From assembly GCA_016987375.1 (NCBI GenBank), contig PJRA01000412.1, forward strand, positions 1,505,796 through 1,569,795: a stretch of 64,000 nt of DNA, given 5' to 3'. How positions within the stretch are numbered: the first letter of the stretch is position 1; each line of letters starts with the position of its first letter. Positions 34,133-46,045 of this stretch are shown piece after piece. The stretch comes from Brachionus koreanus (Eukaryota > Rotifera > Eurotatoria > Ploima > Brachionidae). The position numbers were made by a program, and so were the translations under genes. The notes under the pieces were generated by a model. That model had not been told where the DNA came from and made no database searches. It was given only the letters and a program-made list of their open reading frames with translations.

Positions 34133-37100
34133 TTTTTAAAGAAAATAGCAATTTTTATGATAAATTTAGATATCAAACAGTGTTTTTCAACTACAATTGT
34201 TTCAGTTTTATTTTTTTTGATCAACTTTTAGTTAAATAAAATAAAAAGAATTTACAATTTTAGAGTCTTTAAATTTTAAATTGGAAATTGAAAAATGCTC
34301 AATAAATAAGAAAATCTATTTTTTAAACATCTAGGCTTTTATTTTTTTATTTAAAAAGTTTTATTTTTAAAAATTTATCGCTATTTTATCATTATTCAGC
34401 TTATTTTGAATTTCTCTTCAAAATCAAATTTTCAACTCAAATATCAAATATCACCAATACTTAAATTTTTAAATTTTAAAGCTAGTATTAATGGCTACTA
34501 TTTATGCTGCAATTATAAATAATTTAAATTATATAAAATAAACATAAATTTTGGAACGTAATATTCTATTTTTTTAATATGAGCAATCAACCGTTAAATT
34601 TAAAAAGAATCATTTAATTTAATTATGTAAAAGTAATTTTTTTAAATGAATCCACCATTATTTAAATTTTAATCTTAACTTGAGCTCGAACCAAACTCTT
34701 TGGCTTTCTGCAATGATTTTTTATCGCTACAATTAAGATATTAGCTGACATCAATACTATATATATTTATAAATAATTCATTTATTTGATGAATTAATAA
34801 TAAGGCTATTTTACAATTGACAAACAACTAATGAAATTTGTAATTAAGCTCTTATGTTTTATTTTTATGGCACTTCATTTATCAAAATTTTGATTAGCTT
34901 TTAAAAATCTTACATGGAGAAATTAATTTGGTTTATTAAGGCAATGAACTAATCTGACAAATGATGGATAAAATGATATAGTGTATAGTGTTTAAAACGG
35001 AATCTCCAGACGAAATAACCTATTTTTGGATATTTGAATTTAGGTTTCAAATTTTTAAGACCGGATTTTTACAAAAAAAAATTCATTTTGTTGAATTAAC
35101 AATAATTTTTTATTTAATTTAGAATTTACAATAGATGCATTAAGTGCAGTGTTCATATTTATTCACAATTCTTATATTAATTTAAAATCATACTAATAAA
35201 TGAGTAGCTAATTAAAATTTTACTTGGTTTGACAGGTTCTTTAATTTAGAAGATGTTTATTAATATTTTTGTTTCTTTTTAAAATTCAAGCAAAAAAGCT
35301 GTTTATCTTTAAATTAAAATAAAAATATCATTAATTTTAAAATAAAAACATCATTAATTTTAGTTAGAGTTTTAAAAAATAGACAAAATTGTTTCATTAT
35401 AAAGCAATTTTATTGTATCTTATTCGCTCTTTGTCGAGCATACGATCATTACTTTGGATTATCACTCAAGTCGATCCTTTGCTTTTAGCGTTTTGGTTAA
35501 CTCTTATGTGATTATTACCAGAGACCTCCAAGCAACTACTTGTCATAGTGAAATGAGTTAAATATTTTCATATCAGTTCAGACAACCCATAGCATCCGCT
35601 TCCATGCATTATTGTAGGTTTAACAAACGGTGTTGCTAATCGCTTCCTCTCGTCTGCTGTAGATATTGATTCCCATACTGGTTGAAATCTAGCAAGGATA
35701 AAAGTTGTTTTTTCCTTTATTTTAATTTTTCACTATTCTCAATATTATACTTTTTTATTTCTAGAGTACTTCTTACTTTAATTCTGCAAATGAAACTTTA
35801 GTAGGGTTACAATTTGAAATCATATCTAGTTCTTCTTTCAAATCCTAGCATAAATTAATTGATTTTTTATTTTAACAATTAAAATAACAACTATTGATGA
35901 TTTGACTATCGAAAATAAATTAGTATTAAATAAGGTTTTAAAACAATACAACAAAAATTAAAAATTTTCATTAAAGTTAAATTTTGTATAAACAACAAAA
36001 AAGTCTGTTTTAATAATTTTTATATTTATCTACAGGGAAGCTTAGAATTATAATTTTTGAAAAAAGTGATTTTCGTTTCTTTAAATAAATACATGTTTGA
36101 AAATTAAAAAAAAAAACTAATAAATCATGAGAGGAGATATCATGTATTAAATTTATTAATTTTTCAATTCTTTTTTCTACAATTAATTGTGCGTTTTTTC
36201 ATTTTTAATTATTTTTGCTTTAAAAACTTGTCATGATAATGATCAAAATGAGATAAATCCCATATTTTTATTTTTTTTCTGTTTTTTTTTTATTAAGTTT
36301 TCTCAATGTCTTAAAATTACAAATTCTTATTTTAAATTAAAATATCATTGATTTAAAAAAAAATAAACAATTTTTTATAATTTTATTTTTACATCAAAAA
36401 TATATTTTTTAATTTTGAACTGAAATGAAGTGTTTAATTTCATATTAGTTAGCTATCAGGTTTCAACTTATTCTATTTAAAAAAAATAATTTTATTAGTT
36501 AAAAAATTAAATGGATGTCTTAGTTTTATTCATTTTCTTTTAATATTACTAAGATAAATTTCAAAGCTTTTTGGTCATGTTTTAACTAACTATTATTTTA
36601 AATTAAATAAAATTTCAACTTTTAAGTTTCAGACATAACAAAAAATAGTCTGTTAGTACTTATAGTTGCCTTTAGCGATTATTTTATTTAATAGAGAAAA
36701 TATGTTGCGCTACTAATTACCAAATGAAAATTAATTAAATATCTCTAAAAGTTAATTTTTCTTTATATTGTCACGATAGACTTAAGGAGCTCTACCGATA
36801 ACTAATTAAAACGTGAAAATTGCACTCATACGAATACTATTTGTTTATAGCAACTAATCGAATAATTGCATGTGAAAACTCTTAATTTTAAAAGTAACTA
36901 CCTACAAGTTAATAGCGCAAAAATATTTTAAGAATCAATTTATTTATCAAAATAATATAGGTGTAACAATCCAAGAAAAAATCATCTAATAAAATATTAA
37001 AATATTAATTTCTCATGTCAATTTTTAGTTCAAGCTGTTTTTAAAATATTCAAGAGTTAATTTGGTTCGTTACATAATCTTATTCGAACATTAATTTGGT

Positions 37101-38603
37101 CATTAGCAAACATAGGAAAAAGTAATTATGTTCAATTAGCTGACAATTGGACAAACAAGCCCCAATGTTACGCAATTTAATGGTATTTTAAGCTTATAAA
37201 AAGAAAATATGATTAAACATTGTCAAGTAGCATTCAAGTTTTAAAACCTAAACAAATATCCCATTTAGTTCCTCTTATTTATAAATATTCCAGTAAGTAT
37301 CTCTTGAAACAATTTGTTTATTTAGAGCATGTAAAATAATTAGAAGCACTTGAAAAAAAATGTTCGAGAGTCTCTTTGATTTACCTTTGAATAATTTTAT
37401 TTTATTTACGCATCGCTTACTATAAATCCACTTGTTAAATTCCTCATCTTGGACATTTTCAAGATAAGTTTTGTTTCAGAAAATTTAAAATGTCTAGTCT
37501 TTGCTAAAACAATAAATTTGATAAAGTCTCATGAATTTATCGAATTTTCTTCTTTTTTTTTTGTTTCAATCAGAAATTAATGACCGAGGTGTCCGATCAA
37601 AATAAATTAAGAAAAAATATAGAAATTAATTTTTATTTTTCAATTGAAAAATATTGTTTCAATTAATAGCTAATATTAATTTGTGCAAGTCGGTTAGGGT
37701 TAAATAAGCTCTATTTTGTTTTGTTGGCTTTTCGCTCAATTAAATTATCAATAAACCCGAGAAAAAAAAGTTATTAAAAGAACTGACTTGATAGAGAAAG
37801 AGAGTTGAAAAAATTAGTACAAATCTAGACCGAGGCGATGTGCTAAAATTCCAATCTTAGATGAACTATAAGATTTCTTGATTTTGTTTATAGCGAATTT
37901 AATTCACTAAATTTTTAGCCGAAAATAATTAAAAAAACACGTTGGCATATAATAAACATCACCAATTTAGAAAATGTGTCAAATGTTCGCTTCGCATTAG
38001 GCAAGCTATTTCAAGTGCTATTTAAGAGATGCTATAATTAATAATTGCATAAGAGTCTCGATTTTGATTGATTTATAAAGAAATGATTGGTATCAAACAG
38101 AGAATGGAGCCACTAAAATAGCCAAAAGGGGTTAAATTCGTGTTCAATATAAATTTTAATTAAAAAATAATAAATTTGGACAAAGGAAGAAAATTGAGAA
38201 AAAGAGCTCGTTTTTTTTTGTTCTTAATTCTAATTCCATTTTAATTAGGGCTTAATATCATCTGACAAGAATCGAATTTGTTTTAAGATAACTGAATTTT
38301 CGATGAATTTGGCATGCAAAAATATGCTTTAATTTGACATAGAAGAGAAACGAAAGAAAAAAATATTTCGGCGGTGTTGATTGACTGGAAATAATCATTT
38401 TAGAATCGTGATTCGTTTCGTTTACAACAAAAAATATATGGCTTCTTTAAGTATTTCATATATTTTTAGCTTATCATTTAATAAAGCCCTAGTCTTTAAA
38501 TGAACCCTTAAAAATTTTTTTTGATAAGACTTCCTCCACGATATCTCATTTCAATAAACCTATTTTTTTAATAAAAATATTTTTTTTTAAATAGATTAGT
38601 AAA
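34133..38603. other. Intergenic spacer upstream of Frizzled
   Basis: About 4.5 kb, mostly AT-rich with stops in all frames. A less AT-rich block at about 35400-35850 contains two possible minus-strand exons, listed separately. The final kilobase presumably contains Frizzled regulatory sequence. No element with clear ends was recognised. Confidence 0.5.
35580..35850 (-). CDS. Possible small two-exon coding fragment, unknown
   Basis: After an AG acceptor (tttatgctag) a minus-strand stretch reads DLKEELDMISNCNPTKVSFA and ends at a gtaagaag donor. After a roughly 60 bp intron a second block opens in two frames. The frame required by the phase-2 donor reads KKQLLSLLDFNQYGNQYLQQ and then a stop. 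The longer alternative frame reads FQPVWESISTADERKRLATP and then KPTIMHGSGCYGLSELI. The two readings cannot be decided without transcripts. No family is recognised and no start codon was located. Confidence 0.3.
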
Positions 38604-40904
38604 ATGTTAGAAATTTTAATATTGATTTTTTTGCCCCAATTGACCATTGCCAATTTTAATTATCGCCAATATGAATCGGACGAAATATTGCTGCCAAGTG
38701 TTTTGAATTTGGAAAAACCTTCTTACACAGATAGAAATTTGTTGCCCAGAGAATCGCTTGATGTTTATAACAATAGAGGAGGACAAAAGTGTCAAGAAAT
38801 CACAGTTCCAATGTGCCGCAACATTGAATACAACATGACATCGTTTCCCAATCAGTTTAATCACGAAAGTCAGCAGGAGGCAGCTGCAGAGGCGCACCAA
38901 TTTTGGCCTTTAGTTGAAATAAATTGTGCCAAAGATCTAAAATTTTTTCTTTGCTCAATGTACACACCAATTTGTGTTCCAAACTACCCACAGCCGATCA
39001 AAGCATGCAAGTCTGTTTGTGTCAGAGCCAGACTCGGTTGCGAAAAGTATATGAAAAAGTTTGGATTCGAATGGCCAGAGCACATGAACTGTGATCTTTT
39101 TCCTGAATACGGCACTTCTGATGTATGCATGGATCCCATGGACGCTGAGGAACAAAAGAGGCAAAAAGTATTCGACGAGAGCATTCAGCATCAAAAAACA
39201 ATTAAAATAAATGAGAATTTTGCTTCAAAACAAAATGAAAAATTGGTTGAAAATTTCGAAAACGAAATAGTTGAATCGGAACTGGCAAACAAAAATCGCC
39301 AATTCGATACATTCAATAAAATGTGCATCCATCCGTTTATTAAAATAACAGACTTAAATGATCACCGCTTTAATAGAATTTCCACTTCAGAACTAAGCAA
39401 TTGTGCCCAGCCATGTCAAAGCGTGTACTTCAGTCATCAAGAACGACAACTAACATACTATTGGCTTCTATTCTGGTCATTTTTGTGTCTGTTCAGCACA
39501 TTTTGTACTGCCTCAACATATTTTATTGAATCATCTCGCTTTCGCTATCCAGAAAAGCCAATTATCTACATGAGTATTTGCTTTATGTTCATAGCCATCG
39601 GATATATGGTTCGGTTTATGGCCGGTCATCAGCAAGCTTGTGAGATCGACAAATCAATCAGATATTCTAATTCTAATAGTTTAAATTCTTTAACATGCAC
39701 TGTGACTTTCATACTAACTTATTATTTCAGTATGGCTGCATCAGTTTGGTGGGTAATTATTTCACTCACTTGGTTTTTGGCTGCTGGTCTCAAATGGGGT
39801 ACAGAGGCCATTTCAAAATACGGTCCATATTTTCATCTATGTGCATGGATAGTGCCTTTCTTTAAAATCTTTATGATCTTATCCATGTCACTGGTTGATG
39901 CAGATGCACTCAGTGGCATGTGTTCTGTAGGAAATTTAAATGTTCAAAGTTTGAAAATTTTTGTTATATATCCATCGGTTGTTTATTTAACCATCGGTAT
40001 GGGTTTTCTAATTGCAGGATTTATTTCTCTGGCAAGAATAAGAAATATGATTAAAAAACAGCATGCTGATTTAAAGAAGGCTAATAAATTGGAAAAATTA
40101 ATGATTCGTATTGGAATTTTTTCGATTTTATATACTGTTCCAGCCAGTTGTGTCATTGCATGCCAAGTGTACGAGTATTACTACCGAAATGAATGGGAAA
40201 AGTCAGTTCTATGCCGTAACAGGAATTATGGAAAAAAATTTTATCTCAATTTGGAAGATGACTATGAGCTTGTTGGCGAATTTTGCTCTAGAGCCAAAAT
40301 TGAAAGCTTACCAGAATTTTCAGTTTTTCTTCTTAAATATTTCATGAGTTTAATCATTGGTATAACATCAGGCGTTTGGATATGGACATCCAAAAGTTTA
40401 GAATCATGGAAAAAATTCATAAGGAAAATTTTCGGACACCAAAGTTCAAATGACGACTCTGATTCTGAAATATCTGATGTAGAGTCTTCATGCTTTCCAG
40501 TATTCTCACCAAAAAAAAGAGTTTGTCGTCTGCAAAAGAATTCAGTTATCTATTTTCAAGCCAACGATGAAGACAAAAACCACGCTAATCCTTATGAAAT
40601 TGACAGTTTGAAATTTAATGGCTTAAATTTAATTAAATACAATCAATATGGTTCTAATCAACAAATGCTTTATCAAAAACCAGAAAACCTAGTTGGAATA
40701 CCATCTAAACAAAATGCTCACTCGGTTGCATCAATGGGCCACCATCAAAATTTACTATTCAATCCAACACAAAATGGACTTTCAAACCCTTCTGTTTTTG
40801 TCTATGATTATAGTGCCTCTACTTTGTACAAAAATTTGCCTCAAACCATCAATACTACATCCACTACTAACGCATCCTCGATACCATCTACTCTCAATAA
40901 ATAA
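38604..40904 (+). CDS. FZD5/8: Frizzled receptor, Fz5/8 type
   Basis: Intronless coding sequence of 766 residues. A signal peptide covers residues 1-16. The cysteine-rich Wnt-binding domain (63-175) has all ten cysteines (63, 71, 108, 117, 124, 135, 139, 146, 163, 175). Its core, SFPNQFNHESQQEAAAEAHQ then FWPLVEINC, is closest to Fz5/Fz8. Seven TM segments run from about 285 to 594, with the conserved Cys between TM2 and TM3. The Dishevelled-binding motif just after TM7 is KSLESW (597-602), not the usual KTxxxW. A 160-residue disordered Ser/Asn-rich tail follows and ends STLNK. Loss of introns is common in Frizzled genes. An AG acceptor (taaatag) lies 9 nt before the ATG, implying a spliced 5' leader. 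The receptor transduces Wnt signals at the plasma membrane. Confidence 0.96.
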   Translation: MLEILILIFLPQLTIANFNYRQYESDEILLPSVLNLEKPSYTDRNLLPRESLDVYNNRGGQKCQEITVPMCRNIEYNMTSFPNQFNHESQQEAAAEAHQFWPLVEINCAKDLKFFLCSMYTPICVPNYPQPIKACKSVCVRARLGCEKYMKKFGFEWPEHMNCDLFPEYGTSDVCMDPMDAEEQKRQKVFDESIQHQKTIKINENFASKQNEKLVENFENEIVESELANKNRQFDTFNKMCIHPFIKITDLNDHRFNRISTSELSNCAQPCQSVYFSHQERQLTYYWLLFWSFLCLFSTFCTASTYFIESSRFRYPEKPIIYMSICFMFIAIGYMVRFMAGHQQACEIDKSIRYSNSNSLNSLTCTVTFILTYYFSMAASVWWVIISLTWFLAAGLKWGTEAISKYGPYFHLCAWIVPFFKIFMILSMSLVDADALSGMCSVGNLNVQSLKIFVIYPSVVYLTIGMGFLIAGFISLARIRNMIKKQHADLKKANKLEKLMIRIGIFSILYTVPASCVIACQVYEYYYRNEWEKSVLCRNRNYGKKFYLNLEDDYELVGEFCSRAKIESLPEFSVFLLKYFMSLIIGITSGVWIWTSKSLESWKKFIRKIFGHQSSNDDSDSEISDVESSCFPVFSPKKRVCRLQKNSVIYFQANDEDKNHANPYEIDSLKFNGLNLIKYNQYGSNQQMLYQKPENLVGIPSKQNAHSVASMGHHQNLLFNPTQNGLSNPSVFVYDYSASTLYKNLPQTINTTSTTNASSIPSTLNK

Positions 40905-41650
40905 TCATTTTTATCTAAACTATTTTAAACCATTTTTACTTAATAATTTTATTATTTAAATCAAAATTACTTATTTGTTTTGTAAATAAAATCTTGAACA
41001 AAAAAAATATTAAATTTTAAATTATTACAATCAATTTAGAGTTTCATTATTTTTATTATTAAGTTTTATTTTGTGTGTTTTTATTTAAAGTTTTAAAAGT
41101 AAATAATAATTCAATTAAATCCAGTTTTAAAGATGATTAAGTGATATTATTTAATACATTATTTTAATTTTTTTAAACAGCAAATTGAAATATCTTGAAC
41201 GTTAAATTCTAATTGTTTAGTGCCAAAATATTAATTATCAATTTCGGATATATTCCCTATTAAACTCCTAATTATCATATCCAATTTTACGCAATTTGCT
41301 TCGATCCAAACTCACTATTGTGAATCTGAACTGATATTTGGTTACGTCTAAGAGACATGGGACACTAGAGAGGAACAAATTGAAGAAAGAAAACAAAGAA
41401 GAAAAGCTAGAAACAAAAAGCTTTTTGAGAGACGTTTTTTATTAAAACAAAAAAACAAAACGTCAGAACAAGCAGCTAAACTATCATCTCAGACAAAACC
41501 GTTTTTTTTCTTCTCGTTCATTTAATTAAATTTAAAAAAAAATATTCTTATATATAAAGTAGTTTACAAACATAGTACTGTAAACAAAGGTGTATGTCAT
41601 TAATTGTTTTATTTATATTTATTCAATAAACTAACAAACCAAACACAGAC

Positions 41651-41674
41651 GTAGATGCGGCTAGTCGTGGTTTA
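41651..41674 (+). repeat. 24-nt echo of GPD2 coding sequence
   Basis: The segment matches 23 of 24 bases of the GPD2 exon 1 stretch at about 43190-43213. That stretch encodes VDAASRGL just after the FAD-binding GGG motif. The single difference is synonymous (GCT for GCC). Flanking bases do not match GPD2 and a stop follows, so it looks like the surviving piece of a duplicated or copied GPD2 segment. Confidence 0.7.
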
Positions 41675-41820
41675 TTACATAGTTAAATATTAAAGTTTAA
41701 AAATAGTTTTAAAAATTTTTAATCGAGTCAAATCAAAGCAAAATTTGATATTAGTTTATGCAATTAATTTATATTTTATAATTTTGGGAATAAGAGTTAA
41801 ATTTAAAATAAATTTATTTC

Positions 41821-41826
41821 AAAAAA
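41821..41826 (-). terminator. Pol III T-run terminator of tRNA-Gly
   Basis: Six T residues on the minus strand lie immediately after the tRNA 3' end, the standard RNA polymerase III stop signal. Confidence 0.85.
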
Positions 41827-41897
41827 TGCACTGGCCGGGAATCGAACCCGGGCCGCCCGCGTGGCAGGCGAGCATTCTACCACTGAACCACCAGTGC
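41827..41897 (-). tRNA. trnG-GCC: tRNA-Gly (GCC)
   Basis: 71-nt minus-strand tRNA. The acceptor stem pairs GCACTGG with CCAGTGC, followed by discriminator A. The D-arm box A reads TGGTTCAGTGG. The anticodon loop CTGCCAC has anticodon GCC at 41863-41865 and the T-arm box B reads GGTTCGATTCC. Its GC content is far above the surroundings. On the minus strand it is followed by a run of T (plus-strand 41821-41826), a pol III terminator. No intron. Confidence 0.98.
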
Positions 41898-42949
41898 TCA
41901 TTTATCATTAATTAATTTCTTTTTTTGTTTATAAGACCAACTAGAAATTTAGTTAATTTGAATTTTTATAGGTTTGTAATAGATGTAAAGCCTTAACGAG
42001 TTTTACTTATAAAAATGTAAATTACTATATTTAGAATGATATTATCAATAAAAATCAATTAATGGTGAGCCATATATATTTTTGTTTTAGCATTTAGGAA
42101 ATAAAATAATGTTTATTTTGTTTATTAGATTATTTAAATACAAAATTATAATTTATTCAGCTAGATTTTTTTCACATTAAATATTTTATGCAAAATGTTA
42201 TTTATTTTCATATTATGAGTTAATTTTTAGAGCAAAATCATTGTTTTCAACAAAGTTCTACCACTCATAACCTAAAACTCAATATTGCATTTTTCTGATG
42301 AATGTTTTATAAAAATTAATGTTAACTTAAATAAATAAAAAAAAATATTTAAATTTTAAAATTAGCTATGTCTTCAAATTTTTATAATTTTATTGTACAC
42401 ATTTTAGTTTATGCAATTTAAGCAATTATTATATTCATAGGAAAATTGAATAATTTCACACTTTTTTCTTCTTAAATATTGATAAAAATCATTACTTTGA
42501 TTAGACTCTACTTTTTTCCAAATAAAAATCCTAATAAATGCAAAATCTTACAATTTTTATTTCCATTATCGTTGTTTTGTTTTATATAAGATAGCTCAAG
42601 TGAAAAATATTCTATGATAACTTTTTATATTGAAAATATTTGAATTTTTTTCAAAATAAATGTCTTCAATTAATTTTAAACATTTAATTACTAGATTAAA
42701 AAAATATTGTTCAATAAACTTTATTTTAAAATTAATAAAATTTTAATTGTTCAAAATCGAATTATTTTCAATTTAAATTATTATTTTCGGTCATAGATCA
42801 GTTAAAAATTCTCAATCTACAAGCGAATATATCGGCTAGAGTCTAATTAACATAAATCAATTTTCTAAAATTTTATTTTTAATTTCAATTTAGAAATTCA
42901 ATTTTTTTAATTAATAAGAGTCCATTTTTAAGAAAAATAAGAAAACAAA
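41898..42949. other. Spacer between tRNA-Gly and GPD2
   Basis: AT-rich with no recognisable gene. An AG acceptor-like site at 42892-42893 lies 57 nt before the GPD2 start codon and may mark a spliced 5' leader. Confidence 0.5.
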
Positions 42950-45900
42950 ATGGGCACCAAAGTAAACAGAAAAGTATTGAAAACATTGGCATATGCAGCA
43001 ACTGGGGCTCTTGGTTTGGGAGCGTATACGTATTACAAAAGCCAAAATAGTGTATTGCAAGCTGCACCAAAACCAGCTAATTGGTTGACAGAATTGCCTT
43101 CTAGAGAGGCACAGGTTGAGTCTTTGAGCACCACACCTGAATTCGATATTTTGATAATAGGTGGGGGTGCTACCGGAGCTGGTTGTGCCGTAGATGCGGC
43201 CAGTCGTGGTTTAAAAACTGCATTAGTCGAAAAATATGATTTTTCTTCTGGAACTAGCAGTCGCAGTACCAAGTTAATTCATGGCGGTGTGAGATATTTA
43301 CAAAAAGCAATTATGCAATTCGATATTGAACAATATCGAATGGTCAAGGAAGCACTTACAGAAAGAGCTAATCTGATAAATATAGCACCACATCTAAGTT
43401 ATCCTTTTCCAATTATGTTACCTGTTTACAAGTAATTTTTCAAATTTTTGCTTTATTTTTATTCATTAAGATTTATTTTGCAGGTTATGGCAGATACCTT
43501 ACTTCTGGGTAGGTATTAAAGCATATGATGTAGTCGCCGGACGACAATTGTTAAAACCAAGTTATTTTATATCTAAAAATACTGCTTTGGAGTTGTTTCC
43601 CATGTTAAAAAAGGAGTCTTTAGTGGGAGCAATTGTTTACTACGACGGACAGCACAATGATGCTCGAATGAACATTTCATTAGCAATTACTGCGGCTCGT
43701 CTTGGAGCCAATGTAGCTAATCATGTTGCTGTAACTGAACTAGTTCATGAAGAAGATGAAAAAGGACAAAAAAAAGTAATTGGCGCCAAATGTATTGATA
43801 AATATACTGGCAAAGAATTTTCTGTTAAAGCCAAAGCTATTATAAACGCAACTGGTCCCTACACTGACACAATCCGTAAAATGGATAATGAAAAAATTCC
43901 AAATATCTGCCAGCCATCATCAGGAGTTCATATTGTTTTGCCCGATTATTACAGTCCCCAGAATATGGGTCTCTTAGATCCTAGCACAAGTGACGGTCGA
44001 GTTATTTTCTTTTTACCTTGGCAAAAACATACTATGGCGGGCACAACAGATACACCATGTGCTTTGACTGATTATCCCACTCCGGCTGAAGATGATGTTA
44101 ATTTTATTATTAATGAAATCAAGAATTATCTGAATAATGATGTACAAGTCAGAAGAGGAGACATTTTGAGTGCTTGGTCAGGCATTAGACCCTTGGTTAG
44201 TGATCCAAACAAAGCAGATACACAGTCATTAGCCCGTAATCATATAGTCCATGTTTCGGACTCTAAATTGATCACCATTGCTGGAGGTAAATGGACTACT
44301 TATCGACACATGGCTGAGGAAACTATCGATGCTGCAATTGAGGCATGTGGACTTAAACCAAAAAATGAATGCATTACGAAAGGTCTATTTCTCGAGGGTG
44401 GCCACAATTGGACTCCAACGTCTTACATCAGACTTGCTCAAGATTTTGGAATTGAAACAGAAGTTGCTATTCATTTGTCTAACACCTATGGAGATCAAGC
44501 AGATAAAGTCGCTGAACTGAGTAGTTTGACAGGCAAGCGATGGCCAGTAGTTGGCGTTAGACTTCATCAAGAATTTCCATATATTGATGCGGAAGTTAAA
44601 TATGCTGTTAAAGAGTATGCACGAAGTGCTGTTGATGTTATCGCTCGACGCACCAGAATGTCTTTTTTGAATGTTCTTGCGGCTGATGAAGCCTTACCAA
44701 GTAAATTATATGCTTTAGTTTTTAATCTTTTTTTGACGCTTCAAACTCAAAATTAATTTTAAAAATTATTTATTTGATTAGAAATTGTGGAGATTATGGC
44801 AAGCGAATTGAAATGGAGCAAGCAGAAGCAGCAAGAAGAATTGGAACATGCTAAAGAATTTCTAAAGCGGGAAATGGGTTTGAATTTGAAGTATCAAATG
44901 AAAACAACAGTTCCAATTAACTTCAGCAAAGAAGAAATTAGCACATATATTAAACGATTTAGAAGCTTGGACAAATCAAATAAAGGCTACATAACTCACA
45001 AAGATTTAAGAGCTTTCTTTAAAGTAAATACGGTTTTGCAATATTTTGAACTAGATTTAATCCAATTCATTTGAAATTTTAATAATTTCTTAAAAAATAG
45101 AAATATAAAGATGAGGAAGGCTTTTTTGGCTTTAGAAAGGCCTCGAGTCGCGTAAGTTAATTCCATTCTCAAATATTTTTAACAAAGATATAACCGACAT
45201 TAACACTTTTGATTTTTTTTGGGTAAATTTTTTTTCCAAAGGTCTAAAAATTAATTTGCAAATGTTTTAGATGAATGAAATATTTCATTAGCCAAAATAA
45301 ATGCCTGCTAAATTCCAAGACTTTATATGTAATGATAAATTGATAAAAATCCATTGAATTTTTTGCATATAGATAAAAAATAAAATTAATAGATAACGAA
45401 CGAAGAACAATTTTTAGACTTATGGAATGGCTCAGAAATTCACAATGGCTTTTTATTTAGATTTAATAAAAAAACAGATTTTTTTCCAAATAAAGAAATA
45501 AGTGAACTTGAAATAATAAAAAATATTGTTAAGTTCAGAAAATTTCGTTCTAAAGTTAAGTAAATTTAAGTTTAAACTCAAAAGGCTAAAATTCTATTTC
45601 AATTTAACATAAAAACTCACTTTCATTTTATTTTATTTTAATCATTTAAAAACAAAAATTGATTTTTAAAAAAATCTTCACTAATAAAAATTATTGTTTA
45701 TTTATAAAATGGAAATAAAATTTTTTTTTAAGGAATCTCAAGAAGAAATTCCGGAAGATGAATTACATTTATTGATAACTGAAGTAGACACAAACAAAAA
45801 CGGACTCATCGAATTAGATGAAGTAAATTTTAGAATTTAATTTTTAATTGAAAATTAATTTTATTTCATTTTTAGTTTTTGCAGGTAATATTTTGCTGTA

Positions 45901-46045
45901 ATAGTAAGAATGCAAAAAATTCTATTAATTAAAATTTTAGCTTATGTCCGCAATGAAAACAGGAGCAATTGGTCAAAGTCGATTTTCGAAAGCAAGTTCA
46001 ATCAAAAACAAAATAAACACAACTCGAAGTGGAGGTGGAGTTTGA
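42950..46045 (+). CDS. GPD2: Mitochondrial FAD-dependent glycerol-3-phosphate dehydrogenase
   Basis: Exons 42950-43431, 43484-44700, 44782-45023, 45733-45822, 45876-45884 (9 nt) and 45941-46045 join in phase to 714 residues (human 727). The N-terminus is basic with a short hydrophobic segment (mitochondrial). The FAD motif is at 69-78 (IIGGGATGAG) and the family signature STKLIHGGVRYLQKA follows. The DAO-type C-terminal part contains IAGGKWTTYRHMAEETID. Two EF-hands close the protein: DKSNKGYITHKD (630-641, imperfect at position 5) and DTNKNGLIELDE (666-677, canonical). The microexon encodes exactly FLQ, giving the family sequence ELDE-FLQ-LMSA. The enzyme oxidises glycerol-3-phosphate on the outer face of the inner mitochondrial membrane, feeds ubiquinone, and is Ca2+-stimulated through the EF-hands. 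Confidence 0.97.

Larger units (their letters stand above)
40905..41826. other. Spacer between Frizzled and tRNA-Gly
   Basis: AT-rich 3' region of Frizzled. It contains a possible plus-strand exon at about 41355-41524 (basic, coiled-coil-like: EEQIEERKQRRKARNKKLFE, after an AG acceptor) and the 24-nt GPD2-like segment at 41651. No other feature was recognised. Confidence 0.5.

Noticed and set aside
37690..37710. Telomere-like gttagggtta (also near 25788 and 51370)
   Set aside because: Single short motifs without tandem repetition; expected by chance.
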